DNA of 64,000 bases, taken from Rana temporaria. Lineage: Eukaryota > Chordata > Amphibia > Anura > Ranidae. The notes under the pieces are model-generated. The model was given only the letters and a program-made list of their open reading frames with translations, did not search any database and was not told the DNA's origin. Of this stretch, positions 11,282 to 22,434 are shown piece after piece; the stretch's first letter is position 1; each line of letters opens with the position of its first letter. The translations under genes were made by a program, and so were the position numbers. The stretch lies in assembly GCF_905171775.1 (NCBI RefSeq), contig NC_053492.1, positions 325,319,645-325,383,644 on the forward strand, given 5' to 3'.

Positions 11282-12010
11282 AAACTGGAGTTGCGAGAGT
11301 TTCCACCGCCTCGTTTTCTGAGATCAATTGTTCCCAAAGATCCAGTAAAGAGAAGATCTCCATTTCTGGCACTAGACCGGTTGTTGTCTCAAGGGGTGAT
11401 CGAAAAGATTACTATGGAGGAGCACGGCTTGGGGTTCTATTCAAATCTCTTCACGGTGCCAAAGTCAAATGGAGATGTCAGACGCATCCTAGATCTCAAG
11501 GGTCTAAATCAATTCTTAAATGTTTGCTCCTTTCGCATGAAATCAATCCGGTCGGTAGTCTCCACCCTTCAGGGAGGAGAACTGCTAGCATCAATTAACA
11601 TCAAAGACGCATATCTGCATATGCCCATTATCCCGTCTCACCAGAAGTTCCTGCCATTCAAAGTGGAGCAGCACCATTATCAGTTGTAGCCTTGCCCTTC
11701 AGTCTAGCTACTGCACCCCGGGGTGTTAACAAAGATTCTGGACCAGCTCCTGGCCAGGCTAAGGGCCCAGGGTATAACAGTAATAGCGTACCTGGACGAT
11801 CTGCTGCTGGTAGATCAGTCGGTAGCCCGCTTGTACCAGGGTGTGCTCAGCACAGTCAAGTATCTGGAATACTTGAGTTGGATTCTCAATCTAGAGAAGT
11901 CGGCCCTAAAACCAGTGAAAAGGCTGGAGTACTTAGGTCTGGTCAAAGATACAGATAAGAGGGAGATATTTTTGCCCCAGGCAAAAGTTCCCTCTATAAG
12001 AGAACTGGTC
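11282..12010 (+). pseudogene. DIRS 1 reverse transcriptase
   Basis: The frame 11291-11689 carries an RT amino terminus: a 'LDRLLSQGVIEKI' entry, 'FTVPKSNGDVRRILDLKGLN' (RT motifs 1-2) and 'LLASINIKDAYLHMPI', which includes the first catalytic aspartate. After a stop at 11687-11689 a second frame (11723-12067) gives 'VIAYLDDLLLV', the YLDD catalytic box, followed by 'LEYLGLV', the thumb-proximal motif. DIRS reverse transcriptases have this spacing. One frameshift or stop between the two parts inactivates it. Confidence 0.85.
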
Positions 12011-12239
12011 CAGGTGGTCAAGACAAAAAAGGATCCCTCCATTTGCCTTTGTATGAGGTTGTTATGAAAGATGGTGGCTTCATTCGAAGCCGTTCTATAT
12101 GCCCAATTTCATTCAAGACGGTTGCAAAACAGTATCCTCTCCACCTGGAACAAGAAGATCCAAGCTCTAGACTTTTCAATGTGTCTGACCCCAAGGGTAC
12201 GTCAAAGCCTCTGTTGGTGGTTGATGCTCAGAAATCTGC

Positions 12240-12800
12240 AGAAGGGGGAAGTCTTTCATTCCCGTTACCTGGAAGGTGGTAACAACAAATGCCAGCCTTT
12301 TGGTTAGGGAGCAGTCCTGGGAGAGACGACTGTCCAGGGCAGGTGGTCCGTAATCGAGAAGACCTTGCCAATCAACATCCTGGACATTCGGGCGGCTCGC
12401 CTGGCCCCGAGCCTGGACGCTCAAGTTACAGGATTGTCCTGTCAGGATTCAATCTGACAATGCCACAGCAGTGGCCTATATCAATAACTAAGGGGGCACC
12501 AGGAGTCACGCGGCCCAGAAGGAGGTGAACCAGATCCTGGCCTGGGCAGAGAGGCATGTACCCTGCATATCTGCGGTCTTTATTCCAGGGATAGAGAACT
12601 GGCAGGTGGACTTCTTAAGTGCCAGCTGTTGTCTCCGGGGGAGTGGTCTCTTCACCCCAACATCTTCCTGGCCATATGTCAAAGATGGGGGACTCCGGAC
12701 ATAGATCTGTTGGCGTCCAGGTTCAACAAGAAAGTGAACAACTTTGTGTCATGGACAAGGCACCCACTCGTATACGGAACGGATGCGTTGGTAACTCTCT
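12240..12800 (+). pseudogene. DIRS 1 RNase H, decayed
   Basis: Downstream of the RT a shifted series of frames gives DIRS RNase H hallmarks: 'WSLHPNIFLAICQRWGTPDIDLLASRF' style sequence around 12640-12740, the conserved end of the DIRS RNase H region, preceded by a broken 'DNATAVAYIN'-like stretch around 12455-12490. Multiple stops and shifts are present. The match in layout with 63242-63829 (DIRS 3) supports the call. Confidence 0.75.
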
Positions 12801-13137
12801 TGGGATAATTTTTCACCAATTTATGGGTTTTCCCCAATTCAGCTGTTACCACGGCTTCTTCGCACAGGGTCAAGGTGGAAGGGAAGCCGGTGATTCTTGT
12901 AGCCCCGGCAGGGTCCAGAAGGTCCTGGTACACAGAAATCTTAAAGATGACTCTGGGGGACCCTTCCACCTCGTCCAGAACTGCTGTTGCAGGGCCCAAT
13001 ATTCCACCCTTCCTTACAAACTCTAAATTTAACGGTTTGGCCACATTCTAAGGAATCAGGGGCTTTCTGGGTCGGTAGTAGCTACCCTGATTAATGCACA
13101 GAAGCCGGCTTCCAGAGTCATATATTATAGTCTGGAA

Positions 13138-14046
13138 CAGTGGTTCTTAACCTTGTTGGAGGTACTGAACCCCACCAGTTTCATATGCGCATTCACCGAA
13201 CCCTTCTTAATTAGAAAAATAAAATATGATTTTGCGTGTGATGGGCACAGTGGCTGCGTGTGATGGGCACAGTGGCTGTGTGTGATGGGCACAGTGGCTG
13301 CGTTTGATGGGCACAGTGGCTGCGTTTGATGGGCACAGTGGCTGCGTGTGATAGGCACAGTGGCTGCATGTGATGGGCACAGTGGTGACAATTGATGGCA
13401 CAGAGGCTGCATGTGATGGCATAGTGAGGCTGCAATTTATATATATATTTTATCTGCCATTTTATATTAATAAAGTGCTGGTCACCTCACCTCAGTCAGC
13501 CTCCTTCCCTCCCCCCCCAATCCAGCCATATAATTATATGCTCTTAACAGGGTTTACTTACTTTTAAACAAGTTCAGTAGTCTTTTTTAGCACACTGTCT
13601 GCTAGGTTCAAATTCCACTAGTCAGGCAGGCTCCTTGAGACTAGTCCTTGCCTCTCTAGCTCATCACGGGCAGAGCCGACACACAGCTCTCTGCGCAGCG
13701 CTCCGAGTCCCCCCTTCCGGCCGTGAGTGGAGTGACGTCACGCCGCTGGAAGGGACCAAGAGACTCCTTCATAGGGGGAGTAAACAGGCTGCAGCAGGCA
13801 GGAAAGGGAGCCGGGAGGGGACGGTCCCGGATGCAGGAGTGCACTGGGCACACAATTTGTACAGTGCCGCTGGCCGCGGCAGAGCTTCACCTGCGGCTGC
13901 GCCCCCCCTCCTATACAAAATGGTATCGCCCAGGGCACCCGTCCACCCCTGCCTTGTACCGGCGGCCCTGTGTGACCTCCGCCGAACCCCCGAGACTCAC
14001 TCACCAAACCCCTGGGGTTCGATCAAACCCAGGTTAAGAACCACTG
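13138..14046 (-). mobile_element. hAT MITE with 21-bp minisatellite
   Basis: The inverted ends are 'cagtggttcttaacc' and 'ggttaagaaccactg', a well-known hAT-type terminus. The flanks GTCTGGAA and TGTCTTGG are only roughly alike, so the 8-bp duplication has decayed or slipped. Inside, 13235-13430 is a tandem array of a unit close to 21 bp built on 'gatgggcacagtggctgcg'. The rest is non-coding and GC-rich. Confidence 0.8.
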
Positions 14047-14106
14047 TGTCTTGGTGCGAAGCCAAGGGTTGACATCCTCGTATGTATGTGATAGGTAGAA
14101 TTCTTG

Positions 14107-14447
14107 GAACAAAAAAAGTGTAGCGCTAATCAAATGACTTAATACACATAAACATGAGTAAACAAAAATGCTCAAATGATGAACAAAAAACTGTGGTACA
14201 CAAAAGTGATACACTGATGAATACACAATTTAATGTCTATAATATAGAGACACACAATAGTAGTGCACTCCACTGTTGCCATACTACTTTTGAAAGCACC
14301 TTTATATCTTGGAGTGCAAGATCCATGTTTATGTGTATTAGGTCATTTGATTAGCGCTATACTTTTTTTGTTCCACTTTTTTGCCATTTGTCTATTTGCT
14401 GTGTTAGCTGCTTATCTGAAGGGCAGCGCGGAATTATTTACAATACT
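14107..14447. mobile_element. 341-bp hairpin retroelement with 16-bp target duplication
   Basis: The perfect direct repeat 'ataggtagaattcttg' flanks it (14091-14106 and 14448-14463). Inside, 14107-14156 and 14324-14374 form an inverted repeat of about 50 bp containing 'tagcgctaatcaaatgac'. The long target duplication fits insertion by target-primed reverse transcription. The 'agcgct' ends resemble those of the Penelope-like 3' regions nearby, so it may be a short Penelope derivative. Confidence 0.75.
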
Positions 14448-14575
14448 ATAGGTAGAATTCTTGCCTTTCTACAATTGGGCGTGGAAATGAAGCTGGCCTT
14501 GAGTACTATCAAAAGTCAGGTCTTGGCCTTGTTGATATTGTTTCAAAGACAGCTGGCTTTATGTTCTTTGTGAAC

Positions 14576-16330
14576 ATAAAAAAATAAATAAATATTGCGC
14601 TTGTCTAAACAAAACAAAATAAAAGCTGCTACACAACAATGTGACAAAACTGCAAAAGTAGTGAATATATAAATGTAGCGCTAGTGGTGATGAAGAGAAC
14701 TCAGTATCACACTGAGTGCATGTCGAAACAAATATAAACTAAACAATCAATGTGAGTGAATGTGCCAAAAAGTCCACAAAAAAAGAAAAGAAAAAATGAC
14801 AAACAAATAAATGTCTATCAATATAGCATGTGGGTTGATGCTGAAAAACATAAGGCCACGTGGATCATCATGGGGAAAACATTCCTTCCGACTATGTTAA
14901 ATTAATTGGAATACGCTTACCAGAACTAGTGGATCTACTTGCCAGCGAGAGCAGATCATGAAAACATGGGAAATACCAAAGCAGATCAACTTGACTTGTC
15001 TGGCGACTTTACGTAGTTGGAACCACAAACTTAGCCTGTTGGCACTAGACTGGAGACTCTATGGAATTGACCAGAAATGAAAGGGGCAGCCACCCTGTTT
15101 CCATCGAGCGTTGAGAGATGGAAAAGAACCCCCAAAGGGGTTTAACAGCACAATGCAAGGGAAGCACAATGGAACAACTCCATAAACGTAACCCAACAGG
15201 TCATGCAGGAAGAAAGAAAAAAATAGTGCTCCAATGGTGCAGGTCAAAATGGTATAAAGGTTTTATTGTAATAAAACCAACAAAACATTGGCATTAAAAG
15301 TGATCACAACTTAAAAAAGGATGAAAAAAAAGCAATATGGGGAGTGGCATACCAAGCCCTACGCGTTTCGTCCGACTAGGACTTCAACTGGGGCATCTAC
15401 CTGCTCCCCCATATTGCACATGTATATATAATAAAACACTCCAAATTGAACTGAAAAACTGGCCAATCACACAACATTAAAGAATGTTCACATGGTGCTG
15501 GCAATACATCCCAAAAAGAAGGGAAAAACATCCTATACAGACATAATAGCAGCAAAACCATGAAAACAAACAAAATCAGCCTGAAATAATGAGATAAAGG
15601 GATAATAAAATAAAAAGATACACATGAATCAACAGAAATTAATAAAAAAATCTCAAACAAGGCAGCAAAATAGAAAACATATTGGCCGGCATGGTAACAT
15701 GTAAGATGGTTAAGCCATGTTATTAAGAGAGTTAATGTCCTATTCTACATTCATACCAAAGGGCTGGTATGTACGAAGCTCATGGATCCAATAGGTTTCC
15801 AAACGGGACACTCCACGTATGCGGGACTCACCTCTCCAATATGGGACAAATTGGTCAATAACGCAAAATTGTGTCCACATAGGGTCACGATTATGGTATT
15901 GTAAATAATGATAGGGAACACGGATTGGTTTTACCCAACTTGATGTTGGCTATGTGTTCATTAACCCGAATGGTGAAGGTCCTGATAGTGCACCAAATAT
16001 ATTGTTTCTTGCAGGGGCAAGTCAAAAGATAAACAACATATTACGTAGCACACGTAGTGAAATGTTTCATTTGGTACACCTGTAAGGTGACCGTAGACTG
16101 AAACGTCTCACTTTTACGTCTGCCACATTACACCTGCATCAGAAAAAAAGGCCTTGCAATCTTGAAAAAAAGTGACCCTTTTAGGGGGAATCAATAAAAT
16201 TGGGCGCAATCTGGCCTTGAATGGATCTAGCACCCCTTGCAGACTAAGGGGGTGGCTAAATTTGCCCCCAGTTTGGCCAACCTTTTTATGGCCAAATGGG
16301 AGGAGGATGTCGTCTATGCCCATAGGAGAC
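14576..16330 (-). mobile_element. Penelope-like element 2, degenerate
   Basis: On the minus strand, about 16130-15690 translates to the carboxy end of a Penelope polyprotein: 'VVYLLTCPCKKQYIW' and 'IRTFTIRVNEHIANIKLG', the GIY-YIG endonuclease core, in broken frames. The first Gly of the 'QYIG' box is replaced by Trp. Downstream (about 15690-14576, minus) is a long AT-rich 3' region containing 'acgcgtttcgtcc' on the plus strand near 15361. At 16135-16330 the plus strand carries an inverted RT fragment. Confidence 0.75.
16135..16330 (+). pseudogene. Inverted Penelope RT fragment
   Basis: The plus strand around 16240-16325 reads 'TKGVAKFAPSLANLFMAKW', matching the Penelope reverse-transcriptase block with 'FAPSYANLFM' style. 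It lies head-to-head with the minus-strand endonuclease part of the same kind of element. This fits a 5' inversion during insertion. It runs directly into gypsy integrase at about 16330. Confidence 0.65.
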
Positions 16331-16960
16331 CATGGGCAGAATTCTCTCACAATAATCATGTAAATACCAGTTCACAGTTTATGGAAAACACCCAACTCCC
16401 TCTTCCCATGACCTGTTCTCCAGATATTCCAGCTTTGGCTACGGCGCAGGAGTCTTTCAATTCTATTTGGGGCGACGTTCGCGATTCCCTCCGGATGCTG
16501 ACAAATTTAAAGGCTTTGCCGACCACAGCAGTCGTAAACCGCCTACTCTTCAGCCAGGTGACAAAGTCTGGCTCTCCACCAGGAACATCAAGCTCCGAGT
16601 TCCTTCTCTGAAGTTTGCCCCAAGATTCATTGGTCCATACACTATAACCTCTAAACTGAATGCTGTGTGTTTCAAACTCCAAAAGCCTCAAAATCTCTAA
16701 CTCCTTCCATGCTGCCCTTCTGAAGCTTTTTGTGCTCAATACGTTCTCTCGTTCTCTCCTTACTGCGGCCCTGGCCTCTGAGGATAATCAGGAGTACGAG
16801 GTTAATCAAATTCTGGATTCCGGGCTCTGTAGAGGCATTCTTCAGTACCTTGCGCATTGGAAAGGGGTTTGGTATTGAGGAGAGGTCTTGGATCACTGAA
16901 TCTGAGGTCTTTGCACCTTGTCTGTTGAGGCAGTTTCATCTGAAGTTTCCCTCCAAGCCT
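16330..16960 (+). pseudogene. gypsy integrase carboxy end with chromodomain
   Basis: Across frames the segment reads 'WAEFSHNNHVNTSS' (end of the integrase catalytic core), then 'QPGDKVWLSTRNIKL' (the GPY/F-like region) with 'KFAPRFIGPYTI', and then a chromodomain: 'YEVNQILDS' and, after a frameshift, 'HWKG' and 'EERSWI'. The chromodomain is typical of chromoviruses and recognises histone marks during integration. At least three frame changes are needed to read it. Confidence 0.85.
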
Positions 16961-16964
16961 GTGC

Positions 16965-17003
16965 CCAGGCGGGGGAGGGAGAGGTCTTGTAATAGGGGGG
17001 TAC
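16965..17003 (+). promoter_or_regulatory. Probable polypurine tract of gypsy element
   Basis: A G/A-rich stretch, 'gcgggggagggagaggtctt' followed by 'aatagggggg', lies directly before the 3' LTR. That is where plus-strand DNA synthesis is primed in LTR retrotransposons. Confidence 0.6.
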
Positions 17004-17656
17004 TGTCATGGTTATGCAGTAATGTTTGACAGCTTATTTCTCCATGTGTTCAGCTTTAGAGAGCAGTCCCCTGGCTGCTTAAGTAATCTCTCCTGGGGCT
17101 CCACCCCAGCCCCTATCAGGAAACTCTATATTAACCTGTGCACTGCAAGCCAGTCCTGCTTATTAATAATGTGTGTTTTGGCTTCCATGTGCTAATTTCT
17201 CTGTTTCCTATGTCTGATCCCGTTTACCGACCTAGGCTTGTTCTTGACTGTCCTTGTCTGCTTCATATCCCGATCTTTGGCGTGTTCTTTGACTATCCCT
17301 ATCCGCTTGTTGCCCTGATCTTTTGGCTCATCTCCTGACTATCCTTGTTGCTCCAGGCTGCTGCTTGCTTTCTTTCCTCAAGTAGTCTACTGTGAGCATA
17401 AGCTGGGAGACCCTGGGGGCCGTGACTTGGAGTCAGACTGCAGCAAAGTCCATCCCCACCATTAGGGGCCCTGGTGAACACCCGCTGGCTTTTAGATTCC
17501 GCGCCCTGGAAAATCTCATGCTCTAGCTCCCAGTGTGATCCATGTTGGTGCTCCAGGAGTACCTGCTTTCCTGAACCACCCAGGGCTCCATCTGCAGCAG
17601 TCAGCCGTAGGATCCACTACCTTGCGGTGCTCTCCTGACCCTCAGGTAACCTGACA
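17004..17656 (+). repeat. 3' LTR of Ty3/gypsy element
   Basis: The sequence runs from TGTCATGG to CTGACA and matches the 5' LTR, with small deletions and substitutions. These differences indicate an old insertion compared with the BEL element. Confidence 0.9.
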
Positions 17657-18005
17657 GTAATATATTATAAGAACATTGTAATATTATGCCCTAACATAGA
17701 ACAAAGAAAGAATTTGTAAGAGCGCTTATAGATATTTTTATATTTCTTTGGCATACTGTAAGGTCCACCTATTTACAAATTCTTATTGACTACATTTTAT
17801 ACATGTTTTCTCTTTTTTGAGTAGGCCATTTCTTTGCTATTAACGCTAAGGAGGTCTTGAGCAAGCTAAATGTGAAACGTGTTGACTTCTTGGATCATAC
17901 AGCAAAGATAACTGTTGGCAGCTTATTAATATTACATTGCCTCAGAGAACAATTTTCTATGTTTTTCATAACAATGATTTTAATGTGATTTTGCAATAAA
18001 TATAT
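17657..18005 (-). repeat. Unclassified repeat 'A', copy 2
   Basis: This is the reverse complement of the repeat at 1490-2200, without the Tc1 insertion. It too abuts the A-tail of an L1-like LINE (18006). Confidence 0.7.
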
Positions 18006-18486
18006 ATTTTTTTAATCAAAAGAAAGTTTGTTGAGCATAAAAACAATAGGATACATAAACAAGTACTGAGTGCAACAGGCACTAAACAAAAGGATACCAC
18101 ATTTGACATAACCTGCAGGGGATTGATGCATATGCCAGATCTCACTATATAGGGCATTCCTGAGAACCCAGCCGCTTGGACCAGTAGGGCCCGGGTGAAG
18201 AGGCAACACACAACTCTTTCCCATATAGACAGAGGGTTTGTAGGGAGCATGTAGCACCATGCTTGAGAGCATGATAGCAATCAGATTAAGGGCAGCGGGC
18301 AATTGCGTAAGCCACACTAGAGGACATACCTCATGCAGGGATCACTGCTAATACGTGGATGTAGAGGAGCCCTCCAGCCACCTGCCCCAGATTTTGTTGT
18401 ATTTGGTTGGACAACCTTTGTGCAAGTACAACACCTTTTTATATGGAAGTGTAGCATTCACTGCCCCAATCCATTGCTGGATGGTG

Positions 18487-18506
18487 GGGGGGGGGGGGGG
18501 GGGGGG
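18487..18506. repeat. Poly-G run
   Basis: An uninterrupted G-run of about 20 lies inside the ORF2 tail, where it encodes a proline run on the minus strand. Confidence 0.9.
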
Positions 18507-20278
18507 TTCACTTTGATCCAGGAGCAAGCTATTTGCATTCTGGCAAGGAAAATAGATTCCTGTAGGAATATGTTAAGATACTTCTCCTCTTTGGGGATAG
18601 AGAGGATGCCTAGTAAACACTGATGGGGGCAAAGTAACCAGTAGTCCTTTAGGCGTGGGAAGGTTCATAGCAGTTGGTAGAATGTACCCCTGGGGTCATC
18701 ACACTTGGGGCAAGCCAGACTGTAGTCAGGTTTGAACCTAGAAAGGCGAGTCGGGGTGAGGTAGGACCTATGCAAGACGTAAAGGTGTGTGAGTCGGTCC
18801 GACAGTTTGGGGGATACCATCTTAGAGGTGGCCAATGCATCCTCCCAGTCCCCATCTTCCACAGCCCCCAGATCCGCCTCCCATTTGGACTTTAGTCGGC
18901 ACGCCTGCGAGGTGGCTGCGGGCAGCATGAAGTGGTTGTAAAAAAAAGGAGATCAGCCACTTGGGGTCTTGACCACGTCTACCAGGACTAGCGACTCATG
19001 CCTGGGGACAGAGTCTCCAAACTGGGAGTTGAGGGTATGTCGAAGCTGGAGGTAGCGGAAGAGCATTCGATTAGATAGGCAAAAATAGTCTTTGATGGCC
19101 TGGAATGACCTAACCGTGCCGTTGTCCAGAACATGTGAAAGAAACAGTATTCCTTGGGCCATCCAAAGGTTTTGGTCGGGGACTGTGAGCAGTTCGGGTA
19201 GTTGGGAATTTCCCCACAGTGGTGTGTAAGAATGGAATGTAGGGACCTTGGTAATGGTCATTGCAAGCTGCCGAACCTTGCAGTGATAAAACATATTGCT
19301 TCTGGTGCCCATGGGTGCCACGCAGGAGGACCTGAAATGGGTGGGCGACCAAACCGGTGCTGGAGGAACATACCAGGGTAGAGTACCCATCTCTGTCTAT
19401 TTGGTTGTAGTAGTAAAAATGGGACAGTTGAGAGGCAATATTACTATTGAGGGCAAGGTCGGGGAGGGCAGTATCACCCAGATGAACAGGACATTTCTGG
19501 GTTCACCAGGAGAGCTTGTGATGGGAGGAACCCCATACAAAGGTGTTAAGGGTAGCTTCCATGGACTTGAAGACTCTGGGAGGAATGTAGAGGAGGGCAT
19601 GCAAAAAAAAATAGAGCAGCTTAGGAAGGTGAATAATTTTAACTAGATGATCGATACGTCCCATGACTCCCAGGGGTGGTCGGGACCAGACTTGGGTCTT
19701 TGTTTTGAGAAGGGCAAAAAGTGTTTCTAGATTCAGATCTATGTAGTCTGTGGGGGCTCTCGAGCATTGCACACCTAGGTACTTGATTTGACTTGCTTGG
19801 ACCAGCAAAAGTGCTGCTTGTGCTGCCGATGGGACATCGACATCAAATGTGAGGATTTGGGATTTGGACCAGTTGATTTGCAGTCCGGAGTATTCTCTGA
19901 ACTGTTTTATCAGATGAAGGGCGGTAGCTAGAGAGGGGCCAGAGTCTTCTAGGTAGAGGAGCATGTCATCCGCATAGAGACTGAGGACCTCGGTCATCTG
20001 ACCCATGCGGAGGCCTCTGATGTGGGGGTGAGCCCTGATAGCTATGGCGAGTGGCTCCACGGCTAGGGCATACAGCAGTGGCCTCTAGATAGCGCAAAGG
20101 AGTCAGATATCCTGCCGTTAACTTGGATCTGGGCAGTGGGGGCCTGGTAGAGAAGCTGAAGCCATAAAAAATTTAGGGTCGAAGCCGAACCTGCGGAGGC
20201 ATTCCTTTGGAAGTGAGGACTTTGTGAAACTGTGTGTAGAATTCTAGGGGGAGGCCGTCTGCGCCAGGTGCCTTAGAG

Positions 20279-20917
20279 CAGCCTTTTTCAACCAGGGTGC
20301 CCAGGCACTTTGGGGTGCCTTGAGGTGTCTTCAGGGGTGCCTTGGCAAAATGCCCAATAAATTGCCCAAAAATTTTATAAAAGCTGTCGTGTGGATGAAG
20401 GCTGCCTTTTAGTAACACAAAGCCACAGGTTTTTATTGTGTGCCATTACAACTTTCTAGCTGCCGGCGTCCTAACTACCAATGGCATCATCAGTTGATAG
20501 GGAGGATAAGGATGTCGGTCGCCTGCATTCTACCCTTTTTTGACCCTACCCTACCCCTCTCGATAAGTGTTGGGGTCATATCAACTGGGTGATTAAGAAA
20601 AACTGAGGGAGAAGGGAAACACAGGAATACTAGTCAGTAACAGTTTGCAAAAGTGTGTTTGCTTTGGAAGAACAAATCACCTCTAACGTTGGGTGTCCTA
20701 CGTCTATTGATGTTGCTGCATTATGTAAAACAATTAGAATAGCCATTACATTTTATAATGGGGTGCCTCAAGACTGTCCATAATTTGAGGGGTGCCTCGA
20801 GGCTATCCATAATTTTTGAGGGGTGCCTCGAGACTGTCCATTATTTTTGAGGGGTGCCTCAAGGCTGTCCATTATTTTTGAGGGGTGCCACGACTGAAAA
20901 AAGGTTGAAAAACGCTG
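20279..20917. mobile_element. hAT element with perfect 8-bp duplication
   Basis: The ends are 'cagcctttttcaacc' and 'ggttgaaaaacgctg'. CCTTAGAG flanks it exactly (20271-20278 and 20918-20925). It contains four near-copies of a unit of about 33 bp, 'ggggtgcctcgagactgtcc', at 20757-20890. It has no coding capacity, so it is non-autonomous. It interrupts the L1-like ORF2. Confidence 0.9.
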
Positions 20918-21068
20918 CCTTAGAGGACAGGAGGTGCACCAACGCCTCTTTGATGCAGTCCATGGTGATGGGTGCTTCTAGCTGGGACATTTGGGAGTGG
21001 ATGAGGGTGGGGAAGTCAATGTCCTGTTGGAACCGGATAGTTTGTCTTGAGTTTGGCATACTTTAGAC

Positions 21069-22434
21069 CAGCATTTCCCAACCAGTGTGCCGCGGCACAC
21101 TGGTGTGCTGTGAAGAGTCCCCTGGTGTGCCGCGGCAAAATGACCCCCAATATAGGCAGCTATCTGTGCGGGCCTCCCGACCGCGTCTTGCCAACCGAAT
21201 ACGTCATCGGTTGCTATGGGAGGGTCGGGCGCACGCACTGTTACGTGTGACGTGAGAGCCGCGGGTACAGGAGAAGACTCTGCCTGGCGCGCTTTTCCCT
21301 GAGAGGGAAGAAGGAGTGAGTAATAGAGGTGAAAGTATTTGTACCTGTCACTATGAATGTGAATAGTTTTATTGCAGGCATGGTGTGTATAAAAAAAAAA
21401 AAACTGCATAACACTTGGCACTTTCACAGTGACTCACTTCATTACAGGCATGGTGATTTTTTTTAAATGTAATATATTTACATGGGCTATGTGGGTTATT
21501 ATTGATAATGATAACTGTATATTTCAATACTGCAGTTGGGCCGCAGTGTACCTGCGTTTTTCATGTGGTTTCTCAGACTTATATTATGTCCCTCATTTTT
21601 GGTGTGCTTTCAGAAAATGTACCAAAAATTAATAGACATAATAGAAGTTTATAAGACACCACATGAAAACCGCTACACCTGCGCTGCGGCCAAACTGCAG
21701 TATTGAAGTATACAGTTATCATTATCAATAATAACCCACATAACCCATCTAGAATATATAAAATAAATATTAAATCACCATGTATGCAACGGAATGAGTC
21801 AATGTAAAAGTGTAATAAGTGTTATGTAGGTTTTTTTTTTTTTTTTTATCACAACAGCACAAAATTACAGATTTTAAATTGTTTGCCTGGGGTTATGGCT
21901 GAAGATATCAGCCATAACCTTGGTATTGTTTTTTTTACAGACAGTGGCTGGCTTTCTCATAAAAACGTTCCGAGCGGCTCTTGAGCCACTGGAACGCTTT
22001 CAGAAGTGTCGGGAGGGGATGTCCCCCCCTCCCACTGTCTCGCCTGAGAAACAAATAAAAATAAAAAAATCTTTTGCTTTTAAAGGTAAAGGAGAGAGAT
22101 GAGGTCTTTTTGACTCAGATCTCTCCATAAAGAGGACCTATCATGCTTATATCTATTACAAGGGATGTTTACATCCCTTGTAATAGGAATAAAAGTGATA
22201 TATTTTTTTTATTTTTTTTTAAAGGGACAGTGAAAAGGAAAAAAAAAATTAAAAATAAGACAACATTTTTTTTTAAGCACCTGCCCCATCCCTACGCAAG
22301 TTGATGCGCAAGTTGCACACGCATATGTAAACAGTATTTGCACCACACATGTGAGGTATCACGGGTTTGGTGTGCCTTGAGATTCTGACAGATTTTAAAG
22401 GGTGCCTTGGTTAAAAAAAGGTTGAAAAACACTG
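21069..22434. mobile_element. hAT element with perfect 8-bp duplication and long palindrome
   Basis: The ends are 'cagcatttcccaacc' and 'ggttgaaaaacactg'. CTTTAGAC flanks it exactly (21061-21068 and 22435-22442). It shares its right end with the neighbouring hAT at 20279-20917, so the two belong to one family. Inside are a large imperfect palindrome (21386-21852) and a module also found in the piggyBac at 30830-31325. It has no transposase. Confidence 0.9.
21386..21852. repeat. Large imperfect palindrome
   Basis: Arms of about 205-220 bp (21386-21590 and 21634-21852) are reverse complements with mismatches, separated by a loop of about 43 bp. Matching blocks include 'gataatgataactgtata' with 'tatacagttatcattatc'. 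Confidence 0.85.

Larger units (their letters stand above)
7795..14575 (+). mobile_element. DIRS-like retrotransposon 1, interrupted
   Basis: This is a DIRS-order element (gag, reverse transcriptase, RNase H, tyrosine recombinase) inserted in the gypsy reverse transcriptase. The left terminus contains 'tacatcacgggacacagagc', a style of end seen in amphibian DIRS elements. The body holds a gag-like region, RT with a YLDD motif, RNase H and the start of a tyrosine recombinase. It is interrupted by a TA MITE (7837-8452), a MITE near 10265-10480, a hAT MITE (13138-14046) and a hairpin retroelement (14107-14447). The right terminus is missing; a Penelope-like fragment follows. Confidence 0.8.
13040..14575 (+). 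pseudogene. DIRS 1 tyrosine recombinase fragment, split twice
   Basis: Pieces of the amino-terminal part of the DIRS tyrosine recombinase lie at about 13060-13137, 14047-14106 and 14448-14573. The last reads 'ILAFLQLGVEMKLALST', like the core-binding part of these recombinases. The hAT MITE 13138-14046 and the hairpin retroelement 14107-14447 split it. The catalytic carboxy terminus is absent. Confidence 0.65.
5638..17656 (+). mobile_element. Ty3/gypsy chromovirus, heavily invaded
   Basis: This is one LTR retrotransposon bounded by two matching LTRs (5638-6313 and 17004-17656). The surviving interior is gag with a zinc knuckle, a protease/reverse-transcriptase beginning up to about 7767, and, after a long block of other transposons (about 7795-16330), the integrase end with a chromodomain, a purine-rich tract and the 3' LTR. 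The reverse transcriptase core, RNase H and most of integrase are gone. The frames carry many stops and shifts. The chromodomain places it among chromoviruses. Confidence 0.85.

Noticed and set aside
13240..13430. Possible CRISPR-like array
   Set aside because: Units are contiguous tandem repeats without unique spacers, in a vertebrate genome.
13125..13435. His/Ala/Thr-rich minus-strand ORFs
   Set aside because: They are translations of the 21-bp minisatellite in the hAT MITE 13138-14046.
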